Of a stretch of 64,000 nt of DNA, positions 37,654 to 47,330 are shown in pieces. The translations under genes were made by a program, and so were the position numbers. The stretch spans positions 310,001-374,000 of the forward strand of contig NZ_JADFBY010000001.1 of the NCBI RefSeq assembly GCF_015223065.1, read 5' to 3'. Source of the DNA: Mucilaginibacter sp. JRF (GTDB lineage: Bacteria; Bacteroidota; Bacteroidia; Sphingobacteriales; Sphingobacteriaceae). The notes under the pieces are model-generated. The model ran no database searches. It worked only from the letters and a program-made list of their open reading frames with translations, and was not told the DNA's origin. Position 1 is the first letter of the stretch, and each line of letters starts with the position of its first letter.

Positions 37654-38646
37654 ATGTCGCAACAACGTAAGGTACTGTTAGCTATTATTTGGGGTATTGG
37701 CGCTTCCCTGTTCCTGTCATCAACATTTATTATTAATAGCCTGATAGCGGGTTCGGGTGGGCATTGGGCGTGGACAGCCGCTTTGCGCAGCCTTTTCCTG
37801 ATACCTATACTGTCGCTTGTGGTATTGCTGGCAAGGCAACTCAAACCAACACTTATAACCATAAGGCAATATCCTGTCTTGTTTTTTAAATGGGGAACCA
37901 TAGGCTTTGGCGCATTGTATACCGCGCTGGCATTAGCATCCTTATGGGCACCGGGGTGGATGGTTGCGGCATCGTTCCAGGTAAATATATTGGCGGGTAT
38001 ACTTTTGGCACCCTTTATCTATCCCGATCACAGGCGGGCTGTACCTAAACGACCATTATTAATAACGCTGATCATACTAACCGGCGTGTTCATTATGCAG
38101 TTTGAAAAGCTTGGCCAGTTGCAGGATGCTAAAGGAACCCTGCTCAGTTTTTTGCTGGTGCTTATCGGCGCGGTGGTTTGGCCGCTGGGTAACCGCAAAC
38201 TAATGGTCGATCTGGAACATAAGGGCGTTCATTTAAATGCTCTGCAACGGGTGCTGGGCATGTCCATAGGTTGTTTGCCCTTGCTCGTAATACTGGCCGT
38301 TGTAGGTTATGTAAAATCGGGTGCGCCATCATTCGCGCAGTGCGAGGCATCGTTTTACTCGGCCTTGTTCTCGGGCTTTTTGGGTGGGGTGGGCTTTTAC
38401 CAGGCAACACAATTGGTAAGCAAAAATACCGTAGCTCTTGCCGCTATTGAGGCCACGCAGGTTTTGGAGATATTATTTACCCTGATAGGCGAGGTAATAT
38501 TGAAGGGCGTAGGCTTCCCCGGTTATTACGCCCGGTTTGGTTTTGGAGTAGTAATGGTGGGTTTACTCATCCATTTTTATAATACCTGGCATCATAGCAA
38601 AAGTAAAACCGAGTCAAGCAATATATTAACGGCAAAAGTATCCTGA
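37654..38646 (+). CDS. EmrE-type multidrug/DMT exporter
   Basis: A 330-residue membrane protein with ten predicted helices, of the multidrug resistance efflux family in the drug/metabolite transporter superfamily. Features are the first helix LLAIIWGIGASLFLSSTFIIN, the WAWTAALRSLFLIPIL segment, and the ...NTVALAAIEATQVLEILFTLIGEVILKG stretch near the end. Substrate unknown. It follows an AraC gene which may regulate it. A -7-like TACTTTTG lies only a few bases before the start codon. Confidence 0.85.
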   Translation: MSQQRKVLLAIIWGIGASLFLSSTFIINSLIAGSGGHWAWTAALRSLFLIPILSLVVLLARQLKPTLITIRQYPVLFFKWGTIGFGALYTALALASLWAPGWMVAASFQVNILAGILLAPFIYPDHRRAVPKRPLLITLIILTGVFIMQFEKLGQLQDAKGTLLSFLLVLIGAVVWPLGNRKLMVDLEHKGVHLNALQRVLGMSIGCLPLLVILAVVGYVKSGAPSFAQCEASFYSALFSGFLGGVGFYQATQLVSKNTVALAAIEATQVLEILFTLIGEVILKGVGFPGYYARFGFGVVMVGLLIHFYNTWHHSKSKTESSNILTAKVS

Positions 38647-39030
38647 TAATCCTCAAAAGCTGATTATCGTTATAGAAATATGAGAATTATTATGAAATTA
38701 TATTATACATGCTGCGTATAAATAATTGTGTGTTATTTGTGTGATTAATATTTGCATAAATATCAACTACTTTTTTGAGCGGTGATGAGTAAGCAATTTC
38801 TCAGTATTTCGCGGATGATAAAAGACTCTTGAGTTTTTGATTTTATTATAAAGTAACATTTGTGTTACTGTTGTTTTTGAACTTAAATAAAATTGACTGA
38901 AGATTAAGTGAGGTTTATGTTTCTCGTTTTGGGTATTTTATTACTCATGTGTGTAGTTTATTTTCTACAGTTAATTGATTTTTAAATTCCCCAAATCGAT
39001 GGTTTAATATCAAAAACCGATGTTAATTAT
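38647..39030. other. AT-rich intergenic region
   Basis: No gene is seen. The stretch is clearly AT-richer than its surroundings. It holds an imperfect hairpin soon after the exporter stop (GATAATC 38645-38651 and GATTATC 38662-38668) and a perfect 7-bp stem (AGTAACA 38852-38858, TGTTACT 38863-38869) followed by GTTGTTTTT, which could be a late terminator for plus-strand transcription. Confidence 0.5.
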
Positions 39031-39060
39031 AAAAAAGCCCGGTTTGATAACAAACCGGGC
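39031..39060 (-). terminator. Rho-independent terminator
   Basis: A perfect 10-bp stem (GCCCGGTTTG at 39037-39046, CAAACCGGGC at 39051-39060) with a four-base loop; read on the minus strand it is followed by six T (the A run at 39031-39036). It ends the HTH gene that stops at 39122. Confidence 0.88.
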
Positions 39061-39121
39061 TCAAATTTAGGTTCAAATATTTAATAGTATGTTTTTGGCA
39101 CGAGTGCTCTATGTATTTATA

Positions 39122-39526
39122 TTAACTGATATTTTTTTCGCGGGGGTTTTTCGGTGGATTTTGTTCAATGCTTCTGCTTAAAGCGTCATTGTACTTTTCC
39201 AGTAAGCTTATGTACTTGTCCTTCCAATACACATCGTTTGATGATATCTGCTGCTCTGATACCGAATCCTGCTGATTATCGGTATTGACCTTATTACCCG
39301 CGTTGGGTATAAAGTCGCTACTCTTAAACAAGCTCGGAAACTCAACCGAGAAATCGTGCTTAATGCTTAAGCCAATTTTATAAATAATATCAATTTTTAA
39401 TGTTTGCTGATGAAACCAATTATAAATAGATCTTCTGTTAACGTTGGTTAACCGTGCCACCTCACTAATGCTATATCCCTCTTGTCTTATTACTTTTTCA
39501 ATTACCCGACCGTGATGTACGTCCAT
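39122..39526 (-). CDS. small HTH protein with coiled-coil tail
   Basis: A 134-residue protein starting at ATG 39526 (MDVHHGRVIEKVIRQEG). The first 60 residues are a helix-turn-helix domain (YSISEVARLTNVNRRSIYNWFHQQTLKIDIIYKIG) resembling Cro/C1 or terminase-like HTHs; the rest is polar with a probable coiled coil (YWKDKYISLLEKYNDALSRSIEQN). Such small HTH-coil proteins are frequent in Sphingobacteriaceae but lack a known role; they could be transcription factors. It has its own terminator and wide AT-rich regions on both sides. Confidence 0.75.
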   Translation of the reverse strand: MDVHHGRVIEKVIRQEGYSISEVARLTNVNRRSIYNWFHQQTLKIDIIYKIGLSIKHDFSVEFPSLFKSSDFIPNAGNKVNTDNQQDSVSEQQISSNDVYWKDKYISLLEKYNDALSRSIEQNPPKNPREKNIS

Positions 39527-39924
39527 AATGTTCAATTGCTGTATATATGCTTAACGTATTAAACTTATTATTCTGTTCAACTTAAAACCGCTAATGCTGT
39601 TTAGGTTATAAAACATGGCAGGCAGGCTTAATATTGTATGGCGTAAATACCGGTAGCTACAAACGGCACAAACACAAGTAATTAAACTATTGCACATGTA
39701 AGTGCTATATATAGCGTAATTATCATACCAGTTTATGCATTTCACAATCAAATTTCGCGCATGGCCGGTATGTGTGTACAGTTAACGCATTTATACTTAC
39801 AGAATGCTCAAATACTTTCGTACGCCGTTATTATTTAAGCAATGTATAATACTGCTAATTGTTAAATGTGAAAAAATTATACACGTTTCACAGTCAATAT
39901 TTAAGGGTTTTCAAGGGCTGTGAA
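39527..39924. other. AT-rich intergenic region
   Basis: No gene is supported. The region is AT-rich and contains a perfect 12-bp palindrome (GCTATATATAGC, 39704-39715) next to a GCAC/GTGC hairpin (39692-39705), which might be regulatory for the HTH gene reading leftwards. Nothing further is seen. Confidence 0.4.
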
Positions 39925-41466
39925 TCACTGCCGATCGGTAGCCACATGGTAGGCCGGATCTTCAAGAATATTAACCTCAATAACGCCTTCGGCATTTTTT
40001 AACAGGGTGCGGCAATCTTCGCTAAGATGTTTTAATTGGAGTGATTTTCCTGCCTTACGGTAACGTTCGGTGAGTTTGTTAAGGGCTTCAATGCCCGACA
40101 TGTCGGCCACACGACTTTCCTTAAAATCAATAACCACATGGGTTGGGTCGTTATCTACATCAAACTTTTCGGTAAATGCCATGGCCGACCCAAAGAAAAG
40201 CGGACCGAATATTTCGTAATGTTTCACTCCGGCCTCGTCAATATGTTTACGGGCGCGTATGCGTTTGGCGCTCTCCCAGGCAAATATCAATGCTGATATA
40301 ATTACGCCTATCAGTACAGCAAGAGCGAGGTTATGCAGCCAAATAGTGATCAGGGCCACCAGCATGCCCACAAAAATATCCTGCTTGGGCATTTTGTTGA
40401 TGATGCGAAAGCTCACCCACTCAAAAGTGCCGATGGCTACCATGATCATTACCCCGGTAAGTGCTGCAATAGGTACACGCTCAATTATGGGCGCGCCAAA
40501 TAAAATGATCATTAATATGGTTAATGATGCTATAATTCCCGATAGCCGTGCCCTTGCACCTGCCGAAAGATTGACCAGTGTTTGCGCGATCATGGGGCAG
40601 CCACCCATACCGAAAAAGAATCCGTTTAAAATATTGGCGCTTCCCTGGGCTATGCACTCACGGTTACTGTTGCCGCGACTGGTGGTTATCTCATCTACCA
40701 AATTCAGGGTAAGCAAACCCTCGGTTAAGCCCACGCCCGCCATAATTAGCGCGTATGGAAATATAATTTGCAAGGTACCCAAATTCAACGGCACCGCCGG
40801 AATATGAAAAGGAGGGAAGCCACCGCTAACAGCGGCAATATCGCGCACGGTTTTGGTTTGGATGCCGAAAATCAGCACAATAACAAATACCACAATAATG
40901 GCTACCAATGATGGCGGCACAGCTTTAGTTATGCGCGGAAAAATAAATACTATGGCTATGGTTAAAGCCACCAACCCGCCCATAATTAGCAATGGAGTGC
41001 CGCTTAACCAGGCTTCATGCCCGTTTACCATAGTTTTAAACTGGTTGAGCTGAGCCATAAATATTATTACGGCCAAACCATTAACAAAGCCATACATAAC
41101 GGGCTGTGGCACCAGCCTTACAAACTTGCCCAGTTTAAATACGCCAACCAATATCTGAAAAACGCCTGCAAGCGCAACCGCTGCAAAAACGTACTCAATG
41201 CCGTGGCTTTTCATCAGGGCGATGAGTACTATCACGGTAGCGCCCGCGCCGCCGGATATAAGACCCGGTCGTCCGCCAAATATGGAAGTGACAAGCCCCA
41301 TAATAAACGCGGCATACAAGCCAACCAACGGTGGGAAGCCCGCCAGTATAGCGAATGATAATGATTCGGGCATCATGGTCATGGCTACGGTGAGGCCGGC
41401 AAATATTTCGTTCTTATAATTTATTTTTTGCGAAAAGTCGAAAAATGGCGTGTAAGCTTTGCTCAT
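39925..41466 (-). CDS. SulP-family anion transporter with STAS domain
   Basis: A 513-residue inner membrane protein of the SLC26/SulP family. The signature region PESLSFAILAGFPPLVGLYAAFIMGLVTSIFGG (split here around residues 33-65) and GLISGGAGATVIVL are in the N-terminal half; NGFFFGMGGCPMIAQT is the second repeat's conserved helix. The C-terminal STAS domain starts at about 410 (YEIFGPLFFGSAMAF, VVIDFKESRVADMSGIEAL). Members carry sulfate, bicarbonate or dicarboxylates; this one belongs to the plain bacterial type and the substrate is not clear. It is a single gene. Confidence 0.92.
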   Translation of the reverse strand: MSKAYTPFFDFSQKINYKNEIFAGLTVAMTMMPESLSFAILAGFPPLVGLYAAFIMGLVTSIFGGRPGLISGGAGATVIVLIALMKSHGIEYVFAAVALAGVFQILVGVFKLGKFVRLVPQPVMYGFVNGLAVIIFMAQLNQFKTMVNGHEAWLSGTPLLIMGGLVALTIAIVFIFPRITKAVPPSLVAIIVVFVIVLIFGIQTKTVRDIAAVSGGFPPFHIPAVPLNLGTLQIIFPYALIMAGVGLTEGLLTLNLVDEITTSRGNSNRECIAQGSANILNGFFFGMGGCPMIAQTLVNLSAGARARLSGIIASLTILMIILFGAPIIERVPIAALTGVMIMVAIGTFEWVSFRIINKMPKQDIFVGMLVALITIWLHNLALAVLIGVIISALIFAWESAKRIRARKHIDEAGVKHYEIFGPLFFGSAMAFTEKFDVDNDPTHVVIDFKESRVADMSGIEALNKLTERYRKAGKSLQLKHLSEDCRTLLKNAEGVIEVNILEDPAYHVATDRQ

Positions 41467-41765
41467 GGTGTTGTTGAGTAAGTTCTATATGTAATATTAT
41501 CGGGTGATGCCCGATCAATAAATATTATCGTTATAAATGTTGTTTGGGAAAATAGTGTACAGCATGAAATATCTTTCGCTCAATAGTAATAGACGGAGCA
41601 AAAGAATTAATTAATTCATACCGTTCCGGGTAAGGGTATGTATCAGGGTGGTGTAACCGGGCTGTTAAAAATTACTTTTTTCATCTGATTTGATGCAAAA
41701 ATAGTAAAGTTTGCCATACATCTGTTTTGCTAATGCGTTAATTTGCCAACCGTTTATATAAGTAT

Positions 41766-42962
41766 ATGTCGCTATCAAATTCAAATACTCATAAATTCTC
41801 CTTACTAAAACATCTGCGTTGTCCCGAATGTGGTTTAGTGCATAATGCCGCTGAAATAAATACAGTATGCAATAATGAAGATTGCAGATCAACATTGTTT
41901 GCCGAATATGATTTGCCGCAAGTCCTCAACCCCGAACAGTTTTTAGCCGGTCGCCCGGCCAACATGTGGCGCTACCATGAGTTTCTGCCCGTTATCAACC
42001 CTGATAATATTGTAACGCTGGGCGAGGGTTTTACGCCGATATTGCCACTGGCCAATTTAAAAGCCGAGGCAGGCGATAACGAGGTTTTTTGGAAGGATGA
42101 ATCAGGCAATCCAACAGGTTCGTTCAAGGCACGAGGTATAGGCATGGCGGTATCAAAAGCGAAGGAGTTGGGTATTAAACATATTGTTACGCCTACGGCG
42201 GGCAATGCCGGTGGTGCTTTGGCGGCTTACTGTGCCAGGGCGGGTATAAAGGCATCAGTATATATTCCGCAGCTTACGCCAAAGGTTTTTAAGGATGAAT
42301 GCAGATTATATGGTGCCGATCTTGTAGAGGTGGATGGCAATATTGCTGATTGCGGTAAGCTGGCTAATGATGATGCCGTGCAAAATGGTTGGTTCCAGGT
42401 GTCTACACTGAAGGAGCCTTATCGCCTGGAAGGTAAAAAAACAATGGGTTATGAACTGGCCGAGCAATTTAACTGGCAACTGCCCGATGTTATTTTTTAC
42501 CCAACAGGTGGCGGAACCGGACTGATAGGTATATGGAAAGCCTTTAACGAAATGGAGCAGTTGGGCTGGATAGGTAAAGAGCGACCACGCATGGTTGCCG
42601 TGCAATCAACAAGTTGTGATGGTATTGTATCGGCATTTCATGGCGGGCAGTCGCGGTCGGAGTTTAAGGATAGCGGGTTTACCATAGCCAACGGCTTGCG
42701 CGTACCTAAACCTTACGCCGATAAGCAAATATTGAATGTGCTATACCAAAGCAAAGGCAACGCCATAGCCATTGATGATGCGGATATGAACGATGCTGTA
42801 AAACACATAGCGGCTAAAGAAGGTATGCTGATAGCACCCGAGGGAGCTGCCTTATGGGTAGCATTCAAAAAACTAAAGGCACAAGGCTGGATAAAAGCAG
42901 ACGAGTGCGTATTGTTATTAAACACCGGCAGCGGCTACAAATACCTCGAAAATATTGATTGA
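41766..42962 (+). CDS. thrC: threonine synthase
   Basis: A 398-residue PLP enzyme that forms threonine from O-phosphohomoserine. It has an N-terminal zinc-ribbon (Cys19, Cys22, Cys35, Cys40) as in long archaeal-like threonine synthases, the PLP Lys121 in SGNPTGSFKARG, the phosphate loop PTAGNAGGALAAY and the glycine-rich PTGGGTGLIG. The homoserine part of the pathway is not in the window. The gene is monocistronic, ends 11 bases before the end of the convergent usher-like gene. Confidence 0.92.
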   Translation: MSLSNSNTHKFSLLKHLRCPECGLVHNAAEINTVCNNEDCRSTLFAEYDLPQVLNPEQFLAGRPANMWRYHEFLPVINPDNIVTLGEGFTPILPLANLKAEAGDNEVFWKDESGNPTGSFKARGIGMAVSKAKELGIKHIVTPTAGNAGGALAAYCARAGIKASVYIPQLTPKVFKDECRLYGADLVEVDGNIADCGKLANDDAVQNGWFQVSTLKEPYRLEGKKTMGYELAEQFNWQLPDVIFYPTGGGTGLIGIWKAFNEMEQLGWIGKERPRMVAVQSTSCDGIVSAFHGGQSRSEFKDSGFTIANGLRVPKPYADKQILNVLYQSKGNAIAIDDADMNDAVKHIAAKEGMLIAPEGAALWVAFKKLKAQGWIKADECVLLLNTGSGYKYLENID

Positions 42963-42973
42963 AGTTAGGCGAG

Positions 42974-45754
42974 TTAAAACTGCTTAACAACAACCTTGCG
43001 GCGTTCATCGGTAAGGCTAAACTCAAGCTGTTTGTTGGTTTGGCCAACGTTTACCTGCTGCCCCTGGTTGTTAATGGCATATTGAGTAGGGTCGGCTTCA
43101 ATGCTTATCAGGTAATGGTCAATAGGTAGTGGTAATTCAAACTCACCGTCCTCATTGGTCAGGGTGCTGAAAGTGATATTCTTATCGTTTTTGGCAACAA
43201 CCTTTAAGCCTTCAAGCGATGGTTTGGTATTCAGGTAAGCTTGCTTTGTTACATTGATCTTGCCGGTAAGCCACCCGCTCTTTACCATCGGTATCATTAT
43301 TTTTTTGCTTTTTGACAGATTAACGCTAGCCTGTCCCGGTAAGTTCCACCCGTTTGACTTTAGCAGGTTAACCGAGTAATTGCCCTCTTTAAGGTTTACA
43401 TATTCAACCACGCCTTTTTTATCGGTAACGGTATTTAACCGACCGCTGTTATTGGTGCTGGTTTCATCGGCAATGTTTACAACCAGACCTTCCAGGGCTT
43501 TTTCGCCTGCATCCCATTGATTATTGTGGTTGGTATCCTCGTAAAAACTTAGCTTAAGTTTTTGTGTACCCGGTGTGCCGGTACGGTCAAAGCGTTTAAC
43601 AATGCCTAAACGGGTTTGCAAATTATAGCTGTTATTATATGCCGAGTAAGCATTGTAGAACACCTCGCCCGATAGCGCCCAGCCATTATCAATACGGTAT
43701 TGCACCTGTGTGTTAAGCGAGTGGTTACTGCTGCCACGGTATGCGGTATAGTTAAAATAGTCGGTTATGTTTACGTTGAGCTTGTTTTTAAATGCCGCGA
43801 AATGTACATCAGGGCCAAAAGAATAAGCGTAGTATTTATTGCCGGTTTGGTTGGCAATAGCTTCTTCTGATAGGTAATATGGTCCGTTTTGCAACAGCGA
43901 ATGGAAACCCCACCAGCTACCGCTATAATTAGCCATAATGCGGTACGCACGGTAGCGCCTGTTGCTTAGCTGGGTGTTGTTGCTTTCGGTTACGCCAAAA
44001 TCACTCAGCATAGTAAACATTTTGCCGCTTTTAAAGGTGTAGGTAAGGTCGATGCCCAGGCGTTGTGATGTTGAACGCAGGTCGCCGTTTAAGTTCAATC
44101 CGGGTACTAACTGGTTGTTTGCCTGGCTTAATGATTGATTGAACCAATACGGGTGGAAGCTTACATTAAAACGGCCGGCTGTGATGTTAAAGCCAGCCTC
44201 GTACGTAGCGGTATTATTATAAAAGCCATTATATAATAATACGGTATCAGTTAAATAGCGTGGCGAGTTTTCAATTAAAGCGTAACGGGTAAATACGCTG
44301 AGTGCTTTGTTGAAGCGGTAATTGATCCTGTTATTCAACGATAAGCTACCACGTTGTAAACCGCTGTAATAAGCGGTGCTAAAGTAGTTGTTAAAGTTAA
44401 TATCAAAGCGTTCGCCAAAATAAGTATAGTTAACACCTGCCGCTGCACCGGCTTTGCTATCTGTTGTTGCCTTTACGGTTTCGTAGCTTGCGCCGCCTCT
44501 TAGTTCAAGCATTTGTTTTTCGCCGGTTGCTATAGCCAGTCGACCGTTTACCAACTGAGTTTGTACCCGCGTAAGCGGATTGTTATTAAATATAGCCGCG
44601 ACGTTACCCTCTGTAAGTTGGTTTTTATAACGATAGTTAAGCGCCGCTGTTGATGCGAACGGCAGTTGATTGTTAGCCTGTGAATATAACAGGTAGCTGT
44701 TTTGCACGCCATAAGCATCCACACTGTTGTGCTCATCCATATTAAAGGATAGCTTAATGCCCCGCCCGAAGAGCGAAAAATCAAGGTTATCCATTACATT
44801 ACCTACGCGCATACCGAAGTTTTTGCCGGTATAACCTACCCAGGTATCATATATATCGGTTGTGTTTAAGCCGTTGTAATAGTTAAGGTTCAGGTTATAA
44901 TCAAAGCGCTTATCGGTAGTTGGTATAATATTGCCGCTGGTTGATAGGGTATAATAATCAAGCGCGCGATTCATATTGGTATAGCTTATGCCCGATACAT
45001 TACCCAGATCATGCTGTGTTGCGGCAACATCAGCACGGCGGCTACCAAGACTGGTTACTTGTATTACGCTTGTTGATAACGGACTACCCGAAGCATCGCT
45101 CACCTCGGCCACTACGTTAAATTCAGGGATGATGCCGTTGCCTCCCGATCTGATGTAGTTAGCATCTATCTCTACAATTTGCTGGCTGGCAGCTTCCAGT
45201 TTTAAAGTACGTATGGGGTTTATTATTTGCAGGCCGGTAGGGTTTACGGTAAGCTTAATCACTATCTGTGCATCAGCATAACCCATATTAGCGCAACGGA
45301 AACGCAGGGTAGCCTTGCCTGTGGTAGTATTAATATATACGATAGGGTCGGTAGCGGCTATGCGCACCAAGCCCGAGCGGTCCATATTTAATAATAGGCG
45401 GGCGTTAAGCAGCTCGCCGGTGTTTATGTTTTTGTAAGATACAGTAACTGCCGGATTAGCACCGCCTAAAACATCTGCCGATGGCAAAAATTTAACAGGT
45501 ATAATACGTGTTTTACCGGGTTGGAGGGTAACGGTATCGGGCATGGTAAGCAGGTTGCCTGCTATTGATGATACTAATTTAAGATTAGCTGTAGTGTTGC
45601 CCTTATTTTGAAGTTTGATGCGGGTGGCTATCAAATCGCGTTTTGAAACAGGTACTGAGTCACTCTCAAAAGCGCATACAACGGTTTGTACCTGGGCTTT
45701 CAGGCCCGATAAAAACATTGTATTCAGAATGATCAACAGCAGCAGCTTCCTCAC
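42974..45754 (-). CDS. usher-like outer membrane barrel protein
   Basis: A 926-residue protein; the best start is GTG 45754 (MRKLLLLIILNTMFLSGLKAQ signal peptide), as no ATG is in frame. Residues about 25-265 look like two immunoglobulin-like domains (TTANLKLVSSIAGNLLTMPD, QPGKTRIIPVKFLPS). About 270-770 is a region of alternating amphipathic strands rich in Asn, Tyr and Gly, consistent with a large beta-barrel; it includes RVGNVMDNLDFSLFGRGIKL, which recalls the GD...FRGI segment in fimbrial ushers. The C-terminal part has an SdrD-B-like repeat (FYEDTNHNNQWDAGEKALEG) and a carboxypeptidase-regulatory-like domain ending in KVVVKQF. It is divergent from genes for pilin-like and chaperone-like proteins. 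The usher role is inferred from layout and neighbours, not from clear family likeness. Confidence 0.6.
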   Translation of the reverse strand: MRKLLLLIILNTMFLSGLKAQVQTVVCAFESDSVPVSKRDLIATRIKLQNKGNTTANLKLVSSIAGNLLTMPDTVTLQPGKTRIIPVKFLPSADVLGGANPAVTVSYKNINTGELLNARLLLNMDRSGLVRIAATDPIVYINTTTGKATLRFRCANMGYADAQIVIKLTVNPTGLQIINPIRTLKLEAASQQIVEIDANYIRSGGNGIIPEFNVVAEVSDASGSPLSTSVIQVTSLGSRRADVAATQHDLGNVSGISYTNMNRALDYYTLSTSGNIIPTTDKRFDYNLNLNYYNGLNTTDIYDTWVGYTGKNFGMRVGNVMDNLDFSLFGRGIKLSFNMDEHNSVDAYGVQNSYLLYSQANNQLPFASTAALNYRYKNQLTEGNVAAIFNNNPLTRVQTQLVNGRLAIATGEKQMLELRGGASYETVKATTDSKAGAAAGVNYTYFGERFDINFNNYFSTAYYSGLQRGSLSLNNRINYRFNKALSVFTRYALIENSPRYLTDTVLLYNGFYNNTATYEAGFNITAGRFNVSFHPYWFNQSLSQANNQLVPGLNLNGDLRSTSQRLGIDLTYTFKSGKMFTMLSDFGVTESNNTQLSNRRYRAYRIMANYSGSWWGFHSLLQNGPYYLSEEAIANQTGNKYYAYSFGPDVHFAAFKNKLNVNITDYFNYTAYRGSSNHSLNTQVQYRIDNGWALSGEVFYNAYSAYNNSYNLQTRLGIVKRFDRTGTPGTQKLKLSFYEDTNHNNQWDAGEKALEGLVVNIADETSTNNSGRLNTVTDKKGVVEYVNLKEGNYSVNLLKSNGWNLPGQASVNLSKSKKIMIPMVKSGWLTGKINVTKQAYLNTKPSLEGLKVVAKNDKNITFSTLTNEDGEFELPLPIDHYLISIEADPTQYAINNQGQQVNVGQTNKQLEFSLTDERRKVVVKQF

Positions 45755-45903
45755 AAACAATTGGTACTGGTATTATTAATTAGGGTATTACTATATATTA
45801 TGATTATAGCGATTTGGAATAATTTTTCATTTCGTCTGCAACCAATTATTTTCTTTTACGTTAAACATCGAAAAAGGTTCTATAACCCCTGATTAATTAT
45901 TTT

Positions 45904-46440
45904 ATGAAAAAGATTTTATTTGCATTATTCGCGACAGTTGTGGCAGGCCTGGGAGCCGCTAAAGCGCAAACGGTTGGTACAACAAATGTACACGTTCAAT
46001 TATCAGATGTTTTGTCATTAACAGTTAATGATCCTGACGTATACATCAACTTTGTAAATTCAGCCGATTACCAAAATGGCGTTGAGGTTCCGATGAGCGG
46101 CCACCTTACCGTTTCAAGTAATCAGAATTATACATTGAATGTTAAATGTGCTGGTAATCTGACTGGTACAGGCGCAAATACTGATGTGCTTGCACCAACT
46201 GTATTAAGAGTTGAAATGCCTGCGGGTGGTAATAACACTACATTGGGTGTTACTCCGGCTATCGCGAATGGCTTATCAGTAAACAATTTTGCACTATTAA
46301 CCAGCGCTGCTCCGGGCATACAAAAGCTGCTTGATGTGAAATATTCGGTACCGGGAAGCATATCTCGTACCAATGCCATATTAGGCAAAAAGGCCGATAC
46401 ATATACAACAGTTGTGACCTATACGGTTACTGCAAATTAA
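45904..46440 (+). CDS. small secreted pilin-like protein
   Basis: A 178-residue secreted protein (signal peptide ending GAAKAQ at about 22). The mature part is one beta-rich domain; it contains DVYINFVNSADYQNGVEV and MSGHLTVSSNQNYTLNVK and ends with the strand ADTYTTVVTYTVTAN, as in spore-coat-U/DUF4402-type pilin subunits that travel through archaic chaperone-usher systems. The same domain forms the last third of the protein at 47299. It precedes the chaperone-like gene by 38 bases. It would be the main fibre subunit if the system works as I propose. Confidence 0.65.
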   Translation: MKKILFALFATVVAGLGAAKAQTVGTTNVHVQLSDVLSLTVNDPDVYINFVNSADYQNGVEVPMSGHLTVSSNQNYTLNVKCAGNLTGTGANTDVLAPTVLRVEMPAGGNNTTLGVTPAIANGLSVNNFALLTSAAPGIQKLLDVKYSVPGSISRTNAILGKKADTYTTVVTYTVTAN

Positions 46441-46466
46441 TCATATAATATTAACTTTAAAGAAAG

Positions 46467-46474
46467 TAAGGAGG
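46467..46474 (+). promoter_or_regulatory. Strong Shine-Dalgarno sequence
   Basis: TAAGGAGG ends four bases before the ATG at 46479. Such a full anti-16S match is uncommon in Bacteroidota, where initiation usually depends on A-rich leaders, and the spacing is rather short. It may raise the level of the chaperone-like protein. Confidence 0.5.
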
Positions 46475-46478
46475 CTCG

Positions 46479-47330
46479 ATGAAAAACGTCTTTAAAATAT
46501 TAAAAACGCAATTATTGAGCTTTCTTGTTTTCTTAAATATTATTTTGATAAGTGCATCTGCCAACGCCCAATCCATATCTATAAGCCCTTCGCGATTGTT
46601 TTTTACAGGCAATGCCGGGCAGGAGCTTACCGAGCAGGTCACGTTGACAAATTCCGGCACTACCTCGGTTATCTTTCGCTCATCATTGATGGATTGGAAA
46701 CGGGATAGTATAGGCGAAAAGCAATATGCTCCGGCTAATACATTGCCATCATCCAACGCCTCGTGGATCGAGGTAAAGCCTAATGTGATTACCGTACCGG
46801 CCAATGGCTCGGCCATAGTAACAGTTACTATGCACGTGCCGGCCAAATTGCCCACGGCATCGGTAAGTAACTCAATGCTGTTTTTAACACAAATTAATGA
46901 GCAGCTTGCCAAAACCACCGCTAAAGGTAATTCGCCAAGGATAGGCGTATCGGTAAAGCTGGAGTTTGGGGTGCATGTTTATTTTACGCAACCCACGGCT
47001 TTGTCAAAAGATCTGGATATCGCGGCGTTTGATTACAGAGGGATAATTACAGAAAAAGGCGTAAAAGTAAGGCGCTTTGCCATCAAGGTAAAAAGTAATG
47101 GTACTGTAGTTACTGATGGTACCCTGCGTTTTGATATTACTAACCAAACAACCGGTACCGATTATAAGGTTGAGCCACGCGCGCTCAGTTTTTTACCCGG
47201 CAACGAGCAGGTAGTTTACCTGGATTTGCCGGTAACCTTAACGGGTAAATATGTACTGGTAGCACTGCTTGACAGCGGTGAAGAAACAAGCTTAAAAGTT
47301 GCTAAGAAAGAGATCGATCTTAAGGATTAA
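46479..47330 (+). CDS. periplasmic pilus-chaperone-like protein
   Basis: A 283-residue exported protein (signal peptide ending SANAQ, about 31). The mature protein has two immunoglobulin-like parts: residues about 32-150 with ISISPSRLFFTGNAGQELTEQVTLTNSGTTSVIFR and VPANGSAIVTVTMHVP, which is the pattern of the N-domain of PapD-type chaperones, and about 170-278 with RRFAIKVKSNGTVVTDGTLRF and SFLPGNEQVVYLDLPVTLTGKYVLVALLDSG. The likely role is to hold pilin-like subunits in the periplasm and bring them to the barrel protein. Chaperone key Arg/Lys residues cannot be assigned without alignment. It overlaps the next gene by about 30 bases. Confidence 0.65.
   Translation: MKNVFKILKTQLLSFLVFLNIILISASANAQSISISPSRLFFTGNAGQELTEQVTLTNSGTTSVIFRSSLMDWKRDSIGEKQYAPANTLPSSNASWIEVKPNVITVPANGSAIVTVTMHVPAKLPTASVSNSMLFLTQINEQLAKTTAKGNSPRIGVSVKLEFGVHVYFTQPTALSKDLDIAAFDYRGIITEKGVKVRRFAIKVKSNGTVVTDGTLRFDITNQTTGTDYKVEPRALSFLPGNEQVVYLDLPVTLTGKYVLVALLDSGEETSLKVAKKEIDLKD

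Noticed and set aside
38786..38833. 15-codon open frame in the AT-rich region
   Set aside because: No promoter, no conserved feature and no context like that of the polycysteine leader.
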